Assembly (NCBI RefSeq): GCF_027923385.1
Contig: NZ_BSEC01000001.1
Span: 3,384,001 to 3,448,000, forward strand
Length of the DNA stretch: 64,000 bases
Reading direction: 5' to 3'
Origin: Methylocystis echinoides
Lineage (GTDB): Bacteria; Pseudomonadota; Alphaproteobacteria; Rhizobiales; Beijerinckiaceae
Part shown: one piece after another, positions 51,526 to 60,864 of the stretch
Position numbering within the stretch: position 1 is the first letter of the stretch
How the letters are laid out: every line of letters starts with the position of its first letter
Made by a program: the position numbers and the translations under genes
Notes under the pieces: generated by a model
What the model was told of the DNA's origin: nothing
Database searches by the model: none
What the model saw: the letters and a program-made list of their open reading frames with translations, nothing else

Positions 51526-51579
51526 TAAAGGGGCGGCGGAACGTCGCCATCGCCTGCCGCCGGAATGCGCGGATGGACG

Positions 51580-52791
51580 CTAGCGCCCATCCGTCACGAA
51601 GCCCAGCGCGCGCAGGAGCGGCGGCATGGTCAACCCCTGCACGACGATGGAGAAAGCGACGACGGCGAAGGTCGCCGCCACGATCACGTCGCGTTGGGGC
51701 AGCGTGTCCGGCAGCGACAGCGCCAGCGCGAGGCCGAGCGCGCCGCGCAGCCCGCCCCACCACAGCACATGCTGCTCGCCCCAGCTGATCCGCCAGCGCG
51801 TCGGCAGGAACAGCGCGCTGAGCGGATAGACGGTGAGCGCCCGCGCCGCCAGCACAATGCCGATCACCGACAGGACCAGCGCCAGCCCGTAATCGCTGAA
51901 GGGCGTCGAGGCGACGTCGACGCCGATCATCAGAAACACCATGGAATTGGCCACGAAGGCGGCGAACTCCCAGAAAGCGTGCACGAATTCGCGGCCCTTG
52001 TAGGAGAGATAGCTGCGATTGTCCTCCCGCAGCAGGCCGAGATTGCCCATCATCAGGCCGGCCGTCACCGTGGCGAGCACGCCGGAGACCTCGAAATGCT
52101 CGGCCACGAAGAACGAGCCGAAGGCGGCGATCGTGGTCAGCGCGGCCTCGACCAGATGCTCGGCCGTTCCCATGGCGATGACGATGGCGCCGCCGCCGAC
52201 CAGCGCGCCGACGGCGACGCCCCCCAGCACGATCCGCCCCAGCGTGACGGCGATGTCGCCCGCGCCCTGCCCGGCCCCATGACCTTCCGCCCAGGCCAGC
52301 GCCATGACGAAGAGCACCGCCGCCGCGCCGTCGTTGAGCAGGCTCTCGCTCTCGACGAGGAGGCGCAGCCGGCCCTTCACCTCATTGTCCTTGAACATGG
52401 CGATGATGGCCACGGGGTCCGTCGCCGCGATCAGCGCGCCGAACACCGCCGCCGAGGGCAAGGGCCAGCCGAGCAGCGTCACGCAAGCCGCCGTGACCGC
52501 TCCGGCCGAAATCAGCGTGCCGAGCCCCGCAAGCGTCAGCAGCGGCACGGAATCGCGCAGGAGCTCCCGCCAGGAGAGCGACAGCGCGGCCTCGAAGAGG
52601 AGCGGCGGCAGAATGAGGTCAAAGATGAATTCATGGGTCAGGTGCGGCCCGAAGTCGGGCTTGGTCAGCGTCAGCACGGCGCCGACGACGACGAGACCCA
52701 CCGTATAGGGAAGTTTCACCCGCCGCGCCGCAATGGCGACGATCATCGCCACCGCCAGCGTGGCCACCGCCTGTGTCAAATGTTCGTCCAT
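51580..52791 (-). CDS. Na+/H+ antiporter of the CPA1 (NhaP) family
   Basis: 403 residues with about 11-12 hydrophobic segments. Core motifs 'ALIAATDPVAIIAMFKD' (Thr-Asp-Pro of the unwound helix), 'LLVESESLLNDGAAAVLFVM' (Asn-Asp of the ion site), and 'HVLWWGGLRGALGLALALSL' place it in CPA1. It exchanges cytosolic Na+ (or K+) for protons. Unlike many relatives it lacks a long C-terminal cytosolic domain. The IS630 insertion is 54 bases downstream of its stop. Confidence 0.92.
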   Translation of the reverse strand: MDEHLTQAVATLAVAMIVAIAARRVKLPYTVGLVVVGAVLTLTKPDFGPHLTHEFIFDLILPPLLFEAALSLSWRELLRDSVPLLTLAGLGTLISAGAVTAACVTLLGWPLPSAAVFGALIAATDPVAIIAMFKDNEVKGRLRLLVESESLLNDGAAAVLFVMALAWAEGHGAGQGAGDIAVTLGRIVLGGVAVGALVGGGAIVIAMGTAEHLVEAALTTIAAFGSFFVAEHFEVSGVLATVTAGLMMGNLGLLREDNRSYLSYKGREFVHAFWEFAAFVANSMVFLMIGVDVASTPFSDYGLALVLSVIGIVLAARALTVYPLSALFLPTRWRISWGEQHVLWWGGLRGALGLALALSLPDTLPQRDVIVAATFAVVAFSIVVQGLTMPPLLRALGFVTDGR

Positions 52792-52954
52792 GGTCCCAAT
52801 GTCTTTCGAGGCACGATGGCGTCACCTTTAGCGCGGGCGCGGCGTCAAAACGATAAAAATCGATGCGGAAACTGCACAAGGCGCCGCTGGTCTTTGCATT
52901 ATTGCCGGCGCAGGGAGCGGTCAGGTCCATTTCGGGCTGTGTGACAGTGATGCT

Positions 52955-53101
52955 GGGCGGGGCGCGATCCGCGCCGCCGTCAATGTGGCGGTCTCCATCG
53001 CGCTCTGCGTCGGAGCCGTCGCCGCGGGCCACGCCATCGCCGCCCGCTTCAATCACGGCGCGACGCAGATTGCGCAATTGCCGATCGAAGAGAAGGCGTA
53101 A
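52955..53101 (+). pseudogene. Probable 3' remnant of crcB (fluoride channel)
   Basis: The plus-strand frame ending at 53101 reads 'GRGAIRAAVNVAVSIALCVG', 'AVAAGHAIAARFNHGATQIA', 'QLPIEEKA', similar to the last TM helix and tail of CrcB/Fluc proteins. No ATG exists in the frame upstream and the earlier conserved part is missing, so it would be a truncated gene. It may alternatively be a tiny unrelated membrane protein. Confidence 0.35.
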
Positions 53102-53108
53102 GCCGCAG

Positions 53109-53843
53109 TCAGCGCGCGCCGCGCATATTGGCGCCGAGCGGGCGCGGGGCCCCGGGCGCGTGGGGATGCAGCGTCGGATCGAAGGCGTCGCCGCGCCGCT
53201 TGTGGGCGCGCCTGTCGCCATCCTCGCGAAGGGCGGTCGTCAGACGCGGCGTCGCCTCGCGCGCGCCGCTATCGGATTGACGCGACGCCGCGCCGATCTC
53301 GGAAAGACGCGCGTTCATCTCGCGCTGAAGCTGCTCCACCGTATTGGAAAGCTGCCGGATCTCCGCCGCGGTCTCGGCCCTGGCGGCGTCGATGCGGCCA
53401 TTGAGCTCCTCGACGTTTGGCGCCTGTTTTTCTTCCTTGCGCGGCGGCGCCGCGTTCATCGCGTCGATCCGCGCCTGCATCGCCTGCAGCTGCGAGGTTA
53501 TTTTCTGCGTCGCCTGCAAAAGCTGCTCGGAGTCTCCATTCTTCTGAGGCTGCTGAAAATGCGCCAGCTCCGGCAAGGCGCGATAGAAGGGCGTCGCCCA
53601 ATCGTACAGGGACCAGCCCGTCAGCGCCGCGCAGAGATACGCCACCCCGACGCAAAGCGCGCGCAGCGCTCTGGTCGCGCTGGAGGATGACGCAGACGCG
53701 GCCTCATCGGCGTCGCTCCTGCTTTCCTTTCGCGCATGCGCGGCGGCGTCATCGACGCCCATGACAATCTGCGGAACGCTCGCGCCCAGAGCGATGGCTG
53801 TTGCGTTCATTTCACCGGACATGCGCGACGCCTTTTGCATCAA
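53109..53843 (-). CDS. Coiled-coil membrane protein of unknown function
   Basis: 244 residues. A Ser/Ala-rich cytosolic N-terminus, one TM helix near residues 58-80 ('ALRALCVGVAYLCAALTGWS'), a coiled coil ('QLLQATQKITSQLQAMQARI', 'AAEIRQLSNTVEQLQREMNA') and a basic, disordered C-terminus. The ATG at 53819 is an alternative start. No family recognised. Confidence 0.7.
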   Translation of the reverse strand: MMQKASRMSGEMNATAIALGASVPQIVMGVDDAAAHARKESRSDADEAASASSSSATRALRALCVGVAYLCAALTGWSLYDWATPFYRALPELAHFQQPQKNGDSEQLLQATQKITSQLQAMQARIDAMNAAPPRKEEKQAPNVEELNGRIDAARAETAAEIRQLSNTVEQLQREMNARLSEIGAASRQSDSGAREATPRLTTALREDGDRRAHKRRGDAFDPTLHPHAPGAPRPLGANMRGAR

Positions 53844-54006
53844 GGACGGCCAAGCCTCAATCCGATTCCATTAAGATTACACTAAGCTTTGCAGCAGCGG
53901 CGCGGCCGCCGCGAAAAGGTCACAAATCAATTAAGGCTTCGTTCACAAACTCGCGACTAGCCTTCGCAAATCGTTGCCTGCCTTCGCTTTCTGAAGAGTC
54001 CGCGTC

Positions 54007-54309
54007 ATGCGAGAAACAATCTTCGCGCTTGCCATCCTCGCGACGGCCGCGCCGCTTTCGGGCTGCTATTCGCCGACCGATCGGGCCATCGGCGGCGGCG
54101 CCATTGGCGGCCTTGGCGGCGCCGGGATCGGCGCGGCGCTCTCCGGCGGCTCGGCGACCGGCACGCTCGCCGGCGCCGCGATTGGCGCGGCGAGCGGCGC
54201 GGCGATCGGCGCCGCCACGGCGCCGCCGCCCCCGCCCCCGCCGCCGCCGGCCTGCGCGGAATGGGGCTGGGACGATTACGGCCGTCGCGTCTGCATCGGC
54301 TATTACTGA
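54007..54309 (+). CDS. Glycine-zipper lipoprotein
   Basis: 100 residues: signal peptide with lipobox ('TAAPLSGCYSP', Cys20), then a glycine zipper ('IGGGAIGGLGGAGIGAALSG', 'GTLAGAAIGAASGAAIGAAT'), a run of nine prolines, and an aromatic C-terminus 'GRRVCIGYY'. Lipoproteins like this insert in the outer membrane. The next gene starts 23 bases later. Confidence 0.8.
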   Translation: MRETIFALAILATAAPLSGCYSPTDRAIGGGAIGGLGGAGIGAALSGGSATGTLAGAAIGAASGAAIGAATAPPPPPPPPPACAEWGWDDYGRRVCIGYY

Positions 54310-54332
54310 CGTCGCGCCCGGAGAGAACGTCC

Positions 54333-55268
54333 ATGACGGAAACGCCTTCCGACCTGCCCGCCACGGCGCCGGAAAGCGTCGCGGAATCGCCTGCGCCCGC
54401 CGAGACGGCGGCGGAAGCGAAAGCCGAAAAGCCCGCCGTCGAAATCAGGATCAGCCTCGGCTCGGATCAAAAGGAGCTGCTGCAACTCCTGTCGGCGCTG
54501 AAGCTCCAGGAGACGCTTTCGGCGCCCGCCGCGCCGAAGCCGCAAGAGCGCCCCGCGTCACAGGCGCCCACCCAGGTGACGCTCGTCGCCCCCCTAATCG
54601 GCGAGCCGCTGGCGCCGGTCTCCCGGAAAGAGAAGCGGCGCCGCAACGGATGGCTTTCGCCGCTCATGCTCGTCGCCGCGCTGGCGCTCGGCTTCGCGCT
54701 GCATACGCAAATCGACCTGACCCGCCTCGTTCATCACGCCGACGCCAGTCGAACGCTCGTCGATTACATCGTCGGCGTGGAATCCGCTGGCGACGCCACC
54801 GCGAAAAATCCCTATTCCTCCGCGCTTGGACTCGGCCAGTTCGTCGAGGCGACCTGGCTCGATCTCATCCGGCGGCACCACCCCGAAATCGCCGCCAGCC
54901 GCAACGAGCGCGAGATTCTCGAAATGCGCAAGGACCCGGAGCTGTCGCGTTTCCTGACCAGCCGCTATGTCGAGGAGAACACCTCGATTCTGACGCGCAA
55001 GGGCTTGGCCGCGACGCCGGGCGCTTTGTATCTGGCGCATTTCGCCGGCCCCGGCGGCGCGGTCGCGATCCTTACGGCGCCGGAGAACGCCAATGCGGCG
55101 GAGGTCATCGCCAATGTCGACAGCCGGCTGAGCCGCGACAAGATCGTGAACGGAAATCCGTTCCTGAAGAATTTCACCGCCCGCGATCTGAAGAACTGGG
55201 CCGAGCTGAAAATGCAGGGGCTGACGCTGGTCGAGGGCGAGGGCAAAGTGGCTCGGCGCGATCTGTAA
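54333..55268 (+). CDS. Membrane-anchored protein with lytic-transglycosylase (SLT-like) domain
   Basis: 311 residues from the ATG at 54333. A long Pro/Ala/Glu-rich N-terminus, one TM helix near residues 110-128 ('LSPLMLVAALALGFALHTQI'), then a periplasmic domain 'LVDYIVGVESAGDATAKNPY', 'SSALGLGQFVEATWLDLIRR' with the catalytic-Glu position of SLT enzymes (E in VGVESAG), and 'ALYLAHFAGPGGAVAILTAP'. It should cut peptidoglycan or act as a binding variant. Confidence 0.8.
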   Translation: MTETPSDLPATAPESVAESPAPAETAAEAKAEKPAVEIRISLGSDQKELLQLLSALKLQETLSAPAAPKPQERPASQAPTQVTLVAPLIGEPLAPVSRKEKRRRNGWLSPLMLVAALALGFALHTQIDLTRLVHHADASRTLVDYIVGVESAGDATAKNPYSSALGLGQFVEATWLDLIRRHHPEIAASRNEREILEMRKDPELSRFLTSRYVEENTSILTRKGLAATPGALYLAHFAGPGGAVAILTAPENANAAEVIANVDSRLSRDKIVNGNPFLKNFTARDLKNWAELKMQGLTLVEGEGKVARRDL

Positions 55269-55299
55269 TAACGATCGCCATCCCGAAACGCCGTCACAT

Positions 55300-56313
55300 T
55301 CACAGCCACCCGGACTTGCGAAACCGCCAGTACAGGATCACGCAAATCGTGATCGTCACGGCGAGCACCACGTAATAGCCGTACTCCCATTTCAGCTCGG
55401 GCATGTGTTCGAAATTCATCCCGTAAATGCCCGCGATCGCCGTCGGAACGGCGAGGATGGCGGCCCAGGCGGCGAGGCGGCGGGAGATGTTCGTCTGCTG
55501 CATCTGCGCATTCATCAGGCTCGCCTCGAACGCGAAGGCGAGCGTCTCGCGCAGCGTGTCGATGCGCTCCTCGGCGCGGCGCAGATGGTCGCGCACGTCG
55601 CGGAAATGCGGCCGCATCGCCGGATCGATGAAGACGATGTCCGAACGCTCCAGTCGCCGGCAGACATCCTGCAAGGGAACGACGACGTTGCGCAGGCGTA
55701 GGAGATCGCGCCGCAGCGTGTAGAGCTGCTCGATCTCATGTTGTCCGACGGTCGTTTCGAGCACGTGATCCTCGATGTCGTCCACCTGATCGGCAATGCT
55801 GTCGAGAACCGGCGCATAATTGTCGACGATGAAGTCGAGGATGGCGTAGACGATGAAATCCTCGCCTTCGGAGAGGCGTTGCGCACGCGCCTCGGCGCGT
55901 TCGCGCACAAAGGAATAGCTGCGCGACGGCCCGTGCCGAACGCTCACCACATAGCCCTCGCCGACGAAGAGATGCGTTTCGCCGAATGCGAGACGCCCGT
56001 CCTCCAGTTGCGCCGTGCGCGCGACGATGAAGAGGCTGTCGTCGAACTCCTCGAGCTTTGGGAACTGGTGCGCCTTGGCGGCATCCTCGATGGCGAGTGG
56101 ATGCAGGGAGAACTGGACTCTCACCCGCTCCAGCAAGTCGACGTCCGGCTCGAAGAGCCCGATCCACACCACATGGTCGGGACGCTTCGCCCAGTCGCCG
56201 GCCTCCGCGAGGTCGATGTCAGCGACCTTGACGCCCTTGCAATAGACGACGGCGGCGACGAGGCCGGCGCCGGTCGCGGCCGGCCCCGAGTGGAGATGCG
56301 CCACCTCGTCCAT
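55300..56313 (-). CDS. corA: CorA-type Mg2+/Co2+ transporter
   Basis: 337 residues. The large N-terminal cytosolic domain is followed by two C-terminal TM helices with the signature 'GIYGMNFEHMPELKWEYGY' (GMN plus the MPEL motif), and it ends in basic 'WRFRKSGWL'. It forms a pentameric channel in the inner membrane. It lies 8 bases downstream of grpE on the same strand. Confidence 0.96.
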   Translation of the reverse strand: MDEVAHLHSGPAATGAGLVAAVVYCKGVKVADIDLAEAGDWAKRPDHVVWIGLFEPDVDLLERVRVQFSLHPLAIEDAAKAHQFPKLEEFDDSLFIVARTAQLEDGRLAFGETHLFVGEGYVVSVRHGPSRSYSFVRERAEARAQRLSEGEDFIVYAILDFIVDNYAPVLDSIADQVDDIEDHVLETTVGQHEIEQLYTLRRDLLRLRNVVVPLQDVCRRLERSDIVFIDPAMRPHFRDVRDHLRRAEERIDTLRETLAFAFEASLMNAQMQQTNISRRLAAWAAILAVPTAIAGIYGMNFEHMPELKWEYGYYVVLAVTITICVILYWRFRKSGWL

Positions 56314-56321
56314 GGGCGCGG

Positions 56322-56924
56322 TCAGGCTCTCGGGCCGCCGCGGGTCACACCGACCTTGGCCGGCCGCAGCACGCGCTCGCCAATGGTGTAGCCCTGCTCC
56401 ATGACCTGCGCGACCGTGCCCGCGGGCTTGGTTTCGTCGGGGATCTCATAGAGCGCTTCATGCAGATTCGGATCGAATTTGGCGCCCAAGGCCTCGATCT
56501 GCTTCACGCCAAAACGGCCGAGGCGGGAGAGAAAATCGCGCTCGGTGACTTCCAGCCCGTCGAGCAGCGCCGTCGCCACCGGATCGAGCGTGGCGCGCGC
56601 CTCGGCCGGCACGCTCTCGGCGGCGCGGCGCAGATTATCGGCGAAGGCCAGCATTTCGCGCGCAAGATTGGAGACGCCATAGACGCGCGCGTCGGCGACT
56701 TCCTTCTCGGCGCGGCGCCGCACATTCTCGGCCTCGGCCATCGTGCGCAGCAGCCGGTCCTTCAGCGCGGCGACTTCGGCGTGGAGATTTTCCAGCTCGG
56801 TGAAAGGCTCGGGCTCGTTCACGCTCGATTCCGCCGAGGGTTGCGCCAAAGAGGACGCTTGCGCCGTCCCATCCGCGCCCGGCGGGGTCTCGGCGTTGTT
56901 GTTGGCGTTGCTCTGGTCGCTCAT
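56322..56924 (-). CDS. grpE: Nucleotide exchange factor GrpE
   Basis: 200 residues: disordered N-terminus, long coiled coil ('LENLHAEVAALKDRLLRTMA', 'EAENVRRRAEKEVADARVYG'), four-helix part, and the beta domain 'IEALGAKFDPNLHEALYEIP', 'GTVAQVMEQGYTIGERVLRP'. It releases ADP from DnaK. In many Alphaproteobacteria grpE follows hrcA; here it follows glnD at 66 bases instead. Confidence 0.96.
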   Translation of the reverse strand: MSDQSNANNNAETPPGADGTAQASSLAQPSAESSVNEPEPFTELENLHAEVAALKDRLLRTMAEAENVRRRAEKEVADARVYGVSNLAREMLAFADNLRRAAESVPAEARATLDPVATALLDGLEVTERDFLSRLGRFGVKQIEALGAKFDPNLHEALYEIPDETKPAGTVAQVMEQGYTIGERVLRPAKVGVTRGGPRA

Positions 56925-56990
56925 GCTTTTTGTCCGTGTTCCGTCACTACGAAGTGAAAGGTCTCGATATCAGGGCTGGAGGCGGCAAAA

Positions 56991-59804
56991 TCAAGTCGCG
57001 GCAAGCGCCGCCGGCTGCGCCGGACGCTTTTCCGGGGGCGGGCCGAACACCTCCAGAAGCTGCCGCTTGATCGCGGCATGCCGCTGTTGTGAAAGGATTT
57101 TCGCGCCCGTGAGGTCGGTGACGTAAAAGGTGTCCACCGCCCGCTCGCCGAAGGTGACGATATGGGCCGAGGCGATATTGAGATTGAGCTTCGAGATGGC
57201 GTTGGTGAGGTCGAAGAGCAGTCCCTCGCGGTCGAGGCCCGAGACCTCGATCACCGTATAGACATTCGACAGGCTGTTATCGACCACCACCTCCGGCGCG
57301 ACGGAGAAGGCCGTATTGGACGCGCCCTGCTTGGCGCGAGCCTTCACCGCATCCGAGACGAAGACCTCGCCGCGCAGCGCCTTGGCGATGAAATCGGCGA
57401 TGCGGCGGGCGCGGCGCATTTCATCTTCGTCGAAGTCGAAGGCGCGCGAGAAGAAGATCGTATCGAGCGCCAGCCCGTCGACCGTCGTGAAAATATGCGC
57501 GTCGACGATATTGGCGCCGCTCGCCGCGCAGCCGCCGGCGATGATGGAGAGCAGGCGCCGGTGATCCGGCGCGATCACGGTCAGCTCCACCGCGCCGCGC
57601 GTGCGGTCGAGCTCCACGGCGGTGACGAGCGGCGTCTCGGCGCCGGTAAGATTGGCGAGCATCTTCGCGTGACGCATCTTGCGTTCGACGTCCACCTTGA
57701 GCCAATAGGCCGGATAGTGGCGTTTGGCGTAGGCGTCGAAGTCTTCGTCGCGCCATTCGGGCAGGGCCGCGCGCAATTCGGCGATGGCCGCCGCGACGCG
57801 GCTCTTGCGGTCCACGGAGGAATGCCCGCCGCCGAGCACGACCTCCGTCTCCCAGTAGAGCGCGCGCAAAAGCTGCGATTTCCAGGCGTCGAGCACGCCG
57901 GGGCCGACGGCGTTGATGTCGCAGACGGTCAGCACGAAGAGCATCTTCAGCCGCTCGATCGTCTGCACGATGGCGGCGAAACTCTCGATCGTCACGCGGT
58001 CCGACAGATCGCGACTCTGCGCGAAGGTCGACATGGTGAGGTGATGCTCGACGAGCCAGGCGACCGTCTCCGTCTCGCCCGGCGTGAAGCCGAGGCGCGG
58101 ACACAGCTGGCGCGCGACCTCCATGCCGGCGACGGAGTGATCGTCCTTGCGGCCCTTGGCGATGTCGTGGAGGAAGAGCCCCAGATACAGCACCTTGCGG
58201 TTGACGATGGTCGGCAGAACTTCGCCGACCAGCGCCTGATGCTGCGGCAGGCGGCCGGCCTCGAGATCGGAAAGACCGCCGACGGCGCGCAGCAGATGCT
58301 CGTCGACCGTATAATGATGATACATGTTGAACTGCATCATCGCGACAATGCGCCCGAAGTCCGGGACAAAACGGCCGAGCACGCCCGTCTCGTTCATGCG
58401 GCGCAGGATGATCTCGGTCATGTTGCGCGACAGGAGAATCTCGAGAAAGAGCCGGTTGGCCTCCTTGTCGTTGCGCAGGTCGGAGTCGATCTCGCGCAGG
58501 GAGAGCGTGACCGCGCGCAGCGCGTCCGGGTGCAGCGGCAGGCCGTGATGGTCCGCCATCCAGAACAGGCGGATGATGTTGACCGGATCGCGCTGGAAGA
58601 CGCTCGCGTCCGTCACGCTGATGCGATCATGTGAGATGATGAAATCGCCCGCCGGCCCCTTGCTGCGCTTGCGGCGGAAGGGTTGCAGGAAACGGTCGAA
58701 GATGGCGCGCGGTTTCGCCTGCCGCTCCTCCAGCGCCGCGCAGACGATTGCCGTCAGATCGCCGACGTCCTTTGCGACGAGGAAGTAATGTTTCATGAAG
58801 CGCTCGACGCGCGAGAGGCCGGCGCGGTCGTGATAGCCGAGCCGCTTCGCCATCATCGGCTGCACGTCGAAGGAAACCCGCTCCTCGGCGCGGCCCGTCG
58901 CAAAATGCAGATGGCAGCGCACGCCCCAGAGAAACTCCTCGCAGCGCTCGAACAGGCTCAGCTCCGCCGAGGTGAAGAGTCCCGCCGCGACAAGCTCCTG
59001 GGGATCGCGCACGCGATAGACATATTTGGCGATCCAGAACAGCGTATTGAGATCGCGCAGGCCGCCCTTGCCCTCTTTCACGTTGGGTTCGACGAGATAG
59101 CGCGAGGCGCCGGCGCGGGCGACCCGCGTGTCACGCTCGGCGAGCTTCGCGGCGACGAATTCGGACGCGTCGGAGCGCGCGACCTCGCGGTCGAACGCGT
59201 CCTGCAGCTCATTGAACAGCTCGGTGCTGCCGAGCAGGAAGCGCGCCTCCAGCAACGTCGTGCGGATCGTCATGTCGGCGCGCGACTGTTTCATGCATTC
59301 GGCCACCGAGCGCGTGGCGTGGCCGACCTTCTGGCGCAGATCCCAGAGAATATAGAGGATCGCCTCGACGACGCTCTCGCCCCAGGGCGTCTGCTTGTAC
59401 GGCAGCAGGAACAGCAGATCGATGTCCGAGCCCGGCGCGAGCATGCCGCGCCCATAGCCGCCGACGGCGACGATGGTCAGCCGTTCGGCGAAGGTCGGAT
59501 TATCCGCCGGATAGACGTAGGTCACGACATAATCGTAAATCGCGCCGATGAGCTCGTCCTGCAACTGCGAAATCAGTTGCGCGCAGGCGAGGCCCGATCC
59601 GCGCGCCTCCAGTCCGGCGCGGGCGCGGGCGCGCCCCTCGGCGAGGACGGCGCGAAACAGCTCGACGGCCGCGGTGCGCCGGGCGTGCCCCTTCTCGGCC
59701 TTGCAGACCTCCGCGACAGGCGCCGCGAGCGCCGCCCGCAGGCCGGCGTAGCCGCCGGCCGGGTCAAGTGTGTCGAAGATGCGCGCGCAGTCCATGTCGC
59801 TCAT
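56991..59804 (-). CDS. glnD: GlnD, bifunctional PII uridylyltransferase / uridylyl-removing enzyme
   Basis: 937 residues. Nucleotidyltransferase domain near residues 95-190 ('VAVGGYGRGMLAPGSDIDLL'), linker, HD domain ('LGLFLHDIAKGRKDDHSVAG', near 515-530), and two C-terminal ACT domains ('LTVIAPDHRRLLSIIAGGCA'; 'VIEVSGLDREGLLFDLTNAI'). It uridylylates PII under nitrogen limitation and removes UMP in excess. It starts 5 bases after the gshB stop, so the two are co-transcribed. Confidence 0.97.
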   Translation of the reverse strand: MSDMDCARIFDTLDPAGGYAGLRAALAAPVAEVCKAEKGHARRTAAVELFRAVLAEGRARARAGLEARGSGLACAQLISQLQDELIGAIYDYVVTYVYPADNPTFAERLTIVAVGGYGRGMLAPGSDIDLLFLLPYKQTPWGESVVEAILYILWDLRQKVGHATRSVAECMKQSRADMTIRTTLLEARFLLGSTELFNELQDAFDREVARSDASEFVAAKLAERDTRVARAGASRYLVEPNVKEGKGGLRDLNTLFWIAKYVYRVRDPQELVAAGLFTSAELSLFERCEEFLWGVRCHLHFATGRAEERVSFDVQPMMAKRLGYHDRAGLSRVERFMKHYFLVAKDVGDLTAIVCAALEERQAKPRAIFDRFLQPFRRKRSKGPAGDFIISHDRISVTDASVFQRDPVNIIRLFWMADHHGLPLHPDALRAVTLSLREIDSDLRNDKEANRLFLEILLSRNMTEIILRRMNETGVLGRFVPDFGRIVAMMQFNMYHHYTVDEHLLRAVGGLSDLEAGRLPQHQALVGEVLPTIVNRKVLYLGLFLHDIAKGRKDDHSVAGMEVARQLCPRLGFTPGETETVAWLVEHHLTMSTFAQSRDLSDRVTIESFAAIVQTIERLKMLFVLTVCDINAVGPGVLDAWKSQLLRALYWETEVVLGGGHSSVDRKSRVAAAIAELRAALPEWRDEDFDAYAKRHYPAYWLKVDVERKMRHAKMLANLTGAETPLVTAVELDRTRGAVELTVIAPDHRRLLSIIAGGCAASGANIVDAHIFTTVDGLALDTIFFSRAFDFDEDEMRRARRIADFIAKALRGEVFVSDAVKARAKQGASNTAFSVAPEVVVDNSLSNVYTVIEVSGLDREGLLFDLTNAISKLNLNIASAHIVTFGERAVDTFYVTDLTGAKILSQQRHAAIKRQLLEVFGPPPEKRPAQPAALAAT

Positions 59805-59809
59805 TTATA

Positions 59810-60766
59810 TCACCCTGCCGCGCGCAGCGCCGTCAGCCGCGCTTCGATGGCGTCGAAGAGCGGAACCGCCAGATCGGGGCCGCCGATGCGTTTGAGCGCG
59901 CGCAGGCCGGTCGGCGAGGTCACGTTGATTTCAGTCAGCCGGCCGTCGATCACGTCGATGCCGACGAACACGAGCCCGCGCCTTTTCAGCTCCGGCCCCA
60001 GCCGCGCGCAGATCTGCTGCTCGCGGGCGTCGAGCTCGGTCGCCGCCGCCGCGCCGCCGCGCACCATATTGGAGCGGATGTCGTCCTGCGCCGGCACGCG
60101 ATTGATCGCGCCCATGGCCTCGCCGTCGATGAGGATGATGCGCTTGTCGCCCTTCGCCACCTCCGGGAGGAACTGCTGCACCACCCAGGGCTCGCGGAAG
60201 GTCGTCTGGAACATGTCGAAGAGCGAGCCGAAGTTGGGGTCGCGCGGGGTCACCTTGAACACCGCCGCTCCGCCATGGCCGTAGAGCGGCTTCATGACGA
60301 TGTCGCCATGCGTCGCCCGGAAGCGCTCGATCGCCGCCCGGTCGCGGGTGATCAGGGTCGGCGGCATGAGATCGGCGAATTCCATCACAAAGACTTTTTC
60401 CGGCGCGTTGCGGACATGCGCGGGGTCGTTGACCACCAGCACACGCGATTGCAGCCGCTCCAGAAAATGGGTCGAGGTGATATAGGCGAGATCGAAGGGC
60501 GGGTCCTGGCGCAGGAGCACGACATCCATTGTCGCGAGATCGAGCTCGGTCGCCTCCCCTAGCGTGTAATAGCGCGCCGGATCATCGAAAACCTCGATAT
60601 GGCGGGCGCGGGCGAACAGCCGCGCGCCTTCGAGGGAGAGATGGTCGGGCGTGTAGAACCACAGCCGATGCCCCCGCCGCTTGGCCTCCAGCATGAGGGC
60701 GAAGGTCGAGTCCCCGGCGAAATTGATTCGCTCCAGCGGGTCCATCTGCACCGCGATTTCCAGCAT
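59810..60766 (-). CDS. gshB: Glutathione synthetase
   Basis: 318 residues. Prokaryotic GshB pattern: '[20 protein letters not shown]', '[20 protein letters not shown]', '[16 protein letters not shown]' (ATP-grasp loop), '[20 protein letters not shown]' and '[20 protein letters not shown]'. It ligates gamma-glutamylcysteine and glycine in the cytosol; its product serves the glutaredoxin-type ArsC and other detoxification here. Confidence 0.97.
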   Translation of the reverse strand: MLEIAVQMDPLERINFAGDSTFALMLEAKRRGHRLWFYTPDHLSLEGARLFARARHIEVFDDPARYYTLGEATELDLATMDVVLLRQDPPFDLAYITSTHFLERLQSRVLVVNDPAHVRNAPEKVFVMEFADLMPPTLITRDRAAIERFRATHGDIVMKPLYGHGGAAVFKVTPRDPNFGSLFDMFQTTFREPWVVQQFLPEVAKGDKRIILIDGEAMGAINRVPAQDDIRSNMVRGGAAAATELDAREQQICARLGPELKRRGLVFVGIDVIDGRLTEINVTSPTGLRALKRIGGPDLAVPLFDAIEARLTALRAAG

Positions 60767-60864
60767 TTACCCTCCTGCCGCGCCGCCTTGAGCTTCAGCG
60801 TTAACCGAAACTGAAAGAAACATATCTAGCCTGTCGACAATCCAATAGCAGGACATGCACGCTT

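Noticed and set aside
57162..60284. Long plus-strand frames of 490 and 533 codons
   Set aside because: Antisense to glnD and gshB, His/Arg/Asp-rich translation without any domain.
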